From Ephydatia muelleri (lineage: Eukaryota > Porifera > Demospongiae > Spongillida > Spongillidae), in contig JABACO010000021.1 of the NCBI GenBank assembly GCA_013339895.1, forward strand, positions 5,974,754-6,038,753: 64,000 nt of DNA, written 5' to 3'. The stretch's first letter is position 1; every line of letters starts with the position of its first letter. Below the pieces are notes generated by a model. The model searched no databases, had not been told where the DNA came from, and saw only the letters and a program-made list of their open reading frames with translations. The position numbers and the translations under genes were made by a program. Positions 58,140 through 64,000 of this stretch are shown piece after piece.

Positions 58140-58697
58140 AAATCTTGGTCATGTATACCTGACCTTGCGGCATGCTAAGGACGGGCTACTGAGCAACATG
58201 TACGGTCACTTTCACAACGTGTCGACGATGAAAAAACAAATCACTGCGCGGGAACTAATTGCTTTAAACAACGGCATATATAGTGATGCAATTAATTACA
58301 TTTGGAAGTACGCAGCAGACTCATTGGTACACAGCAGACTCACTGGTGGCGAAGGATCCATTCTGATACAAATGCACAACAGTTGACGATCACAACAACT
58401 TTAGCGTGCAACACTATGCGGAGGCAGCGGTCTATTGAATACACGATTGGATAGTCTGGCGTAGCACGGGATATTCCCTTGTAGTTTAACTCTTCCGCGG
58501 GCGAAGCCAATTATTGCTGTACACACATGTAGTAAGGTAGTTTGCAAACAACTTACATTAATATGTCCAGGAAACAATGTGTTGTCACCACAATAGTGTT
58601 GATGGTTTAGATAAACCGAGTGACTTTAGTATAACACCTGTGGCGCAATATTGCTCCGTTGCCCTTGAAAGAGTTAATAATTCAATATTCTGCGGCA

Positions 58698-58700
<3 letters not shown>

Positions 58701-58742
<42 letters not shown>

Positions 58743-58757
58743 GCACACACACACACG

Positions 58758-58789
<32 letters not shown>

Positions 58790-58812
58790 CACAAACACAC
58801 ACATACACACAC
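58701..58812. repeat. CA microsatellite
   Basis: (CA)n with CACG interruptions at the left border of SD4 copy 2. Confidence 0.95.
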
Positions 58813-59351
58813 GTGGGTCACACCTATGTTTCTGAATCACAACATTTTGTAGGTATGCTGCACTGTGCTCATATTACCCCTTTCTGCTCTGGAGTACTCC
58901 ACAGCAGAGAGTGAGACAATGTATAAGATAGTGTTGCTTGCAGAAATGGTGTTTTGTTTACATAGACGTTTACGTAGCATGAAATTATCACCTTTACAGT
59001 ATGATTTCTTAGCTCAGGAACACACTTACTTCAATGCATTATGCCAAGGTAATGGCTTTTCGTTCCATCTTTAAACTTGAAAGACCTAAAGAACATTGTG
59101 TACTCTTCAGTTTAAAGGGGGGAAAGAATCAAAACAAAGTGATGTTTTTAAATGGTAGCGTAAGGAAGCTTATACTCATAACACATTTTGAAGTGTGGAG
59201 CTATACCCATTTAACAAAATGTAGCCTCTCGTGGTAGCCCATATGTGATACAAATATTTCAGGTGTGCATGCAATGCACTCCGAGATATTCAGGATTGCA
59301 TGTTTTCATTTGTGGCCAATGTTTTCATCGTTCCCAAACGATTTGACTTAG

Positions 59352-59791
59352 CCCTAGAAAATTTTTATTCTATTTTTATTCTATTTGCAGGTTTCTAGGG
59401 ATAATAGCTGAGCGTGTTATTCTACATACTGCGTGATTATTACCCAATGCTGAACAGCTATTTCTATAAATTGACTATAATCTCATTTCAGTTAAGCCAC
59501 TTACACTTTAAAAGCATAAATTATACTAGCGTCCACCTCTATTTTATTCTATTGCATAGAATAAAGCAACAAATTTTTACCATTTATGTATCCCCGCAAT
59601 CGCACCTGCCTTATTTCCGCTACAGCTTTCGCTCTTAACATTTCGTTTGGGATTCTATCTGTAGTGTGATGCTGTATACAATATGTGTGCACTGGATGTC
59701 TCAAAGAAACGTGGTTTTCACGATATTCTAAGTTAAAGTTTTTTATTCTATTTTTTATTCTATTTTTTATTCTATTTGAGAGTTTCTAGGG
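59352..59791. mobile_element. 440-bp non-autonomous element with piggyBac-like CCCTAGAAA ends
   Basis: Starts CCCTAGAAA, ends TTTCTAGGG, with TTAG on both sides (59,348-59,351; 59,792-59,795). The paralogue at about 26,052-26,061 reads GACTTTGGAG with no insertion. TTTTATTCTA tandem repeats lie at both inner ends. CCCTAGAAA is the outer end of the canonical piggyBac repeat; the target TTAG instead of TTAA is unusual. No coding sequence. Confidence 0.75.
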
Positions 59792-60641
59792 TTAGGAGTT
59801 TTAAATTTTGTGTATTTGTATGTCTGAATCAGTGCAACACACCTACAAGATTGACATAAAGGATAGAATACGCCAATTTTCCATGCCAATTGCATTTCTC
59901 TGCTGCCTCTGACGTGACGTACATTTGTCAGCCTTTGTGCACATTCCTTGATCGGTACTGTAAATGAAGAACATATGTACTGAGTGATAGTAATGATGTC
60001 ATGATTACTGTATAAAGGTACTGAGCAATGGAGATGGAAACACATGATGGGAGTGGTTGTTGTGATGTTCAGCTTGGCCCATTTCTTATGCTGCAGAGGC
60101 AACGCTCTTTGTCATCTTGGCATTGGTCTGCATTGTGCGGCTGGATGAACTAATGGCACACAAACCATGCTCCAAACACAGTTTCTGGTCATACCTTGTG
60201 ATTCCAAGCACCTAAATTGAGAACCAACATCGCTTGTCAAACATCTGATGCACATGTACATGTTTTGCACATACACTCCTCAGATGTACCTACAGTATGA
60301 CGAGACATACCAACAGCACACACTCCACACTCACACACTTCCATTGCTCACCCTTCCACACACCTCTCTTATGCACTTTTCTCACATCACACATGCCCAC
60401 AGGCATTGAACCACTCAAGGGTCATTCCATGTCAAATGAGCAAGAGTTGTGACTCATGTGATTTTGCTCAAAATTCTCATATACATTGGTCTTCACTTAA
60501 ACATTTATTTAGTTAATAAAGTTTGGCTTATTAAATACACAGCACTGAATAATTAATTTTTTTTCATAAAAATTGCAACTCATATCTTTGTCATCATATG
60601 CCTGACAGGGTTGTTTTTGGCATCAAATTAAGGGTCATTAT

Positions 60642-60886
60642 GGAATCATTTCGGCGAAAAGGGACCTAGCGTCATAAACATACATCATAAAATTTCCAGT
60701 ACACGCCATAGAAATGTAACGCTTGCGTTGAAATGTATGGCTAATTGAAAATTCAGAGACTTAGATACTTCGATTCTCAGTGCAATGTGTAGAGGACATG
60801 TCAGACGTCTAGAATATTAAAAATAATAAGTGAAATCTTGAAAAAAACATGCATTAGGTCCCTTTTCGCGGAAACGATCACGATCC
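60642..60886. mobile_element. MITE family A, copy A8
   Basis: Direct paralogue of A3 with termini GGAATCATTTCGGCGAAAAG and CGCGGAAACGATCACGATCCC; the right end contains a small ACGATC duplication. Confidence 0.8.
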
Positions 60887-60889
60887 CAT

Positions 60890-61433
60890 GTATTATTTTT
60901 GGGGTGTGGTCAAAGGCTGACGCCATTTTTGTCTCAGAAAATAGTGTTATGTAACCTCTCACCACAACTATAATAGCTAGAAATGAGCACATTATATTTG
61001 GGCTTTTACACGCTTCGACAAGTATTGTTGTTGCTTGAACCTAGAATCTCAGTGACGCTGTCAGGGTTACCACCACGTTCGCTAGGTCGTTCCACGCCAA
61101 AAGTAATCATAATCAATGCACCAATACACTTAAATACAAATGCACAACCATGTGTCAGCATACACACACCCCGAGATCCTTCTAGAAGCGCAGTCCACAG
61201 TGCAAAAAGTTTGTTATGCGACACTGTATATTATAGCGTATATTCGAATATAAGCAGCAATATAAGCTGTCTGCGTATTGAACATTATAAGCAAATGCGT
61301 ATATTGAAATATAGTCAGTCACGTGCGGTTACTGGTATCTTAGCAAACCTTTGAATTTCATTAATGTTACACGGTTTGGTGAACCGCGCACTATCGTAAT
61401 TTGGGCTTTGACCTTCCGTAAACCAGTCCTCCG

Positions 61434-61464
<31 letters not shown>

Positions 61465-61560
61465 ATCCCCCCTCCCCCTTTGCATCCGCTTGGTTAATAA
61501 AACTTTTCATCGCACATATAAGTGGTACAACACCAAACACAAATTTTCAAACACCATAGT
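60890..61560. other. Unassigned stretch with a C run at 61,434-61,464
   Basis: No exon recognised. Confidence 0.4.
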
Positions 61561-61561
61561 G

Positions 61562-61905
61562 CCTTAAGACAGCGGTTCCCAAGTACTAACTTAGTGTGAC
61601 CTGATAAAGACGAGAATACAATAACATTTGGCGCCAATTGACATGGCCATACTTACCTCTAGTGATGGACTTGTTGGTGCTGACTAACCAAATGCGCACA
61701 AAAGAAAAAATACATTTTAGTGCCCCCAGCATACTTACCAGTTCGAATAGAAACGCTGCAGAAAAGCAAAATGAAGGTAGCAAAGCCATTGCGTACTTAC
61801 CTCAGCAGAATCGACCCGCGCTTGTGATAGCCGAAACCCATAGTCCTTGAGACAGCGGTCCCCCTACGTGACCTGATAAAGACGAGAACATAATAAAGTG
61901 CATTG
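61562..61905. repeat. Pair of direct repeats (about 55 bp) 280 bp apart
   Basis: AGACAGCGGTTCCC ... GTGACCTGATAAAGACGAGA at 61,568-61,612 recurs at 61,851-61,891. The DNA between them has no recognised gene. Confidence 0.6.
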
Positions 61906-62059
61906 CACACAAATTGTGAGTCGCTTACCGTATACTAGGCTTGCCTTCAGCAGGTTGATGAGGCTGATGTACTACATCACAAACGCATCCCCAAAATAAC
62001 ACAAACGTGATAAGCAAAATCACGTACCTTTCCAGGCCACACTCACACAGGAACAGGAA

Positions 62060-62200
62060 CAAAGGAGGAAAAAGGAAACGAGCGGAAGGAGCGAAAAAGA
62101 AACGAGCGGAAGGAGTGAAAAGGAAAGGAGCGAAAAGGAATTGAGCGGAAGGAGCGAAAAGGAAATGAGCGAAGGGAGTGAAAAGGAAATGAGTAGGAGT
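62060..62200 (+). repeat. GAGCGGAAGGAGCGAAAAGG-type minisatellite
   Basis: Seven or so irregular purine-rich units of 15-24 bp. If translated it gives a charged S/E/K/M repeat at the N-terminus of the next gene. Confidence 0.75.
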
Positions 62201-62734
62201 GAGAAGAAAGACCAAGAAAAGCTGCTGTATCAAGACGTAATGAAATACATTATGGAAAGGGCGTACAGAGTGGATGCTGAAAAGAACTGGAAGAGGACGA
62301 TACGCAGGAAAGCAGAAGAGTTTGTACTCGAGGATGGTCAGTTGTATACCAAAGGTGATGATAGAAGACGTTGGGTGTTTGACGAAGAAGACCAGAAGAG
62401 AGTGACCGAAGCTTGCCACGACGATAAACTAGGTAATATCTCCTTGTGTATCATGTAAACATCATGACATTGTATTCCATTTTCATGCATGACCAGGTGG
62501 AGGCCATTTTGGCAGGGATAAAACATTGCAGAAGGCATGCTCTCGTTTCTACTGGCATGATATGACCAACGACATTAAAGAACATATAAAAACGTGTGAT
62601 ACATGTCAGCGAACCAATAAGAAGCTAAGCAAGGCCTCTGCAGAGCTACATCCCATTCCAGTGAGGTCTGAAGTGTGGCATCAAGTTGGAATTGATCTCG
62701 TTGGACCGTTGACACTGACACGTAATAATAACAG
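62141..62734 (+). CDS. Spliced gypsy-integrase-like gene (GIN1/Ginger-like), partial
   Basis: Exon A to 62,432 encodes a charged lead-in and YTKGDDRRRWVFDEEDQ, then ACHDDKLG. GTAATA opens a 64-nt intron ending CCAG at 62,496. Exon B (62,497-62,734) continues GGHFGRDKTLQKACSRFYW, HIKTCDTCQRTN and WHQVGIDLVGPL, then a GTAAAG donor. H-x(n)-H...CxxC is the integrase zinc-binding domain, and DLVGPL starts the catalytic core. The intron falls inside the HxxGGH motif, which a live retroelement would not keep, so this is a gene or a Ginger-type transposon. The next core exon was not found before the window end. Confidence 0.65.
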
Positions 62735-63440
62735 GTAAAGTTCTCATGCTGGGCTTCATGTAATCGATTGTACATAGTGTATAAAAACAAGTAATTATGC
62801 AACAAAATGGGAGAAGTTGTACAAAAAAATTATATTATTTTGTTCGAACAAAGTTATCTTTTGCGTTCATAATCTATATATCCCTGTTTTTGCACTGATG
62901 GCTCCAGAGTGAAATGGTAATGTGGTTTGGGGATTGATGTAATTTAAGCAACTCCTTGCATATTTGCAACAGTGTGAAAAAATATTGGCTTGTGTTTATT
63001 TGTACTAGGTACTTATTTTATTCTCTTAGTACATTGCTCCTTCCTTATTTATTATGGAACAAATGTCGTAAAGTTCCGGGTATAATTATAATACCTTCCT
63101 CTCCATCCCCATGTATGCATAGAAAAATTACTTTTTTTCTTAACCGATCGTATCTCAGTAAAAAAATAAGCGCTATAGTAGTTACTTACAATAAAATTAA
63201 TATTGAACAAACTTTTATTTCTCAAACATAATTGGTTAGTCCTAGCGCTTAATATGGTGATGGAGATATGCTCGTGTAAAAAAACATTCCATTTTCTCCA
63301 TGGAGGGCGGAGGGGGTGTTGTATCCGGGACTCTATGGTACGTTTTTGTGCAGTGTGTACGTTGATAATTAAACAGCACTGATATTTGACATTATTTATC
63401 CTCACATTGCCATTTTGTGATCTTCTGTCAGGTTTCTAGT
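62735..63440. other. Putative intron after the integrase-like exon
   Basis: A/T-rich, no integrase core exon recognised. Confidence 0.4.
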
Positions 63441-63449
63441 AACATGCAC

Positions 63450-63928
63450 CAGCCCCGGATCTAGGAATTTGTTATGGGGGGGGGGGGGGGGGGGGGCGTT
63501 TTTACCAGAGGGGCGGCAATGTATGCGAAGCTGTTTGAACGGGGAGGGGGGGGGGGGGGGGGGGGGGGATGCAGTCCGCTTACGGCTATATACCAAAACT
63601 TGGGGGGGGGGGGGGGGGGGGGGGGGTGTGTGCAGTCGGCAAGTTAAATGAACAAATTCGTCACTCACATACACGCATTCTCTACTAAAACACAAGGAAC
63701 ATCACGACAAATGGGTCCACTCCGCACCTGCCCTGTCGTGCTTCACCGCTTCGTTGACATTTGTCCGTACAACTGAGTAATCGGGACTTTTAAGTATGAC
63801 GCAACACGTAATCTGTAGATCTTTGTCGTCGGAAAGGGGGGGGGGGGCGGCGGCATTTCATACGCGATGGGGGGCGGCGGCCCCCCCCCCCCCCCCCCCC
63901 CCCCAAGGCTATGCTGGATCCGGGGCTG
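63450..63928. mobile_element. 479-bp hAT-like element with 8-bp target duplication
   Basis: Left end CAGCCCCGGATCTAG, right end CTGGATCCGGGGCTG, with ACATGCAC on both sides (63,442-63,449; 63,929-63,936). Terminal CAG...CTG and 8-bp duplications are hAT features. The interior has five G or C runs of 12-28 nt and no transposase. Confidence 0.88.
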
Positions 63929-64000
63929 ACATGCACAGACTATTTTTCAAAATGGCCCGAACCTCAAGCTCTTCCATCCAAATGTGCTGAAGGGATAGCC

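Larger units (their letters stand above)
56280..58452. repeat. Inverted duplication SD3, right arm, part 1
   Basis: Reverse complement of 20,918-23,795, lacking the 606-bp TIR element. Confidence 0.85.
58815..60886. repeat. Direct duplication SD4, right copy
   Basis: Collinear with 25,550-27,616; lacks MITE B1, has the piggyBac-like element. Confidence 0.8.

Overview
The window is animal nuclear DNA: spliced genes with GT-AG introns, many long (TG)n/(CA)n tracts and a heavy load of transposon debris. The most informative gene is a receptor tyrosine kinase with the MET-type order Sema, PSI, IPT-like, one membrane helix, tyrosine kinase. Together with ricin-type lectin exons and a RAG1-N-terminus-like zinc protein, this suggests an early-branching invertebrate. 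A sponge is my best guess; a cnidarian is not excluded. No rRNA, tRNA or CRISPR array was seen.

Layout. 1-6.6 kb: 3' part of an intact-looking MET-like kinase gene (13 exons, 268-4774). 6.8-7.6 kb: degenerate RAG1-N-like copy. 8.5 kb: broken ricin-lectin exon. 8.7-9.55 kb: TG-rich repeat. 9.56-15.96 kb: a 6.4-kb segment present only in this copy of the repeat, holding a RAG1-N-like gene (10.3-11.2 kb) and an FN3-type exon (12.1 kb). 16-17 kb: giant TG/CA inverted repeat. 17.2-19.05 kb: retroelement remnant on the minus strand. 20.9-31.1 kb: first arm of an interrupted inverted duplication (lectin exon, Ty3/gypsy integrase remnant, many small elements). 32.5-39.5 kb: second copy of the TG/CA plus retroelement block. 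40.8-48.7 kb: second MET-like copy, a pseudogene that keeps a Sema region. 49.9-52.3 kb: retroelement and piggyBac-like remnants. 51.7-58.45 kb: second arm of the inverted duplication. 58.8-60.9 kb: a further direct copy of 25.55-27.6 kb. 62.1-62.7 kb: spliced gypsy-integrase-like gene. 63.45-63.93 kb: small hAT-like element.

Four sets of segmental duplication (two direct, one inverted and interrupted, one additional direct) let insertions be read directly, because one copy keeps the empty site. This dates several non-autonomous transposons and gives their target-site duplications. Two MITE families share the end GGGAYMGTTTCCGCGAAAA and 4-bp A/T-rich target duplications, so they were probably moved by one transposase. 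A third element ends in the piggyBac-like CCCTAGAAA.

Most interesting: (i) two RAG1-N-terminus-like loci 3.4 kb apart with an unusual RING lacking its usual histidine; (ii) a MET-like pair, one intact and one disabled, with a GC-AG intron whose acceptor lies in the last unit of a 21-bp minisatellite; (iii) the linked pair of MITE families. Exon boundaries are read by eye from reading frame and splice consensus. No database search was possible.
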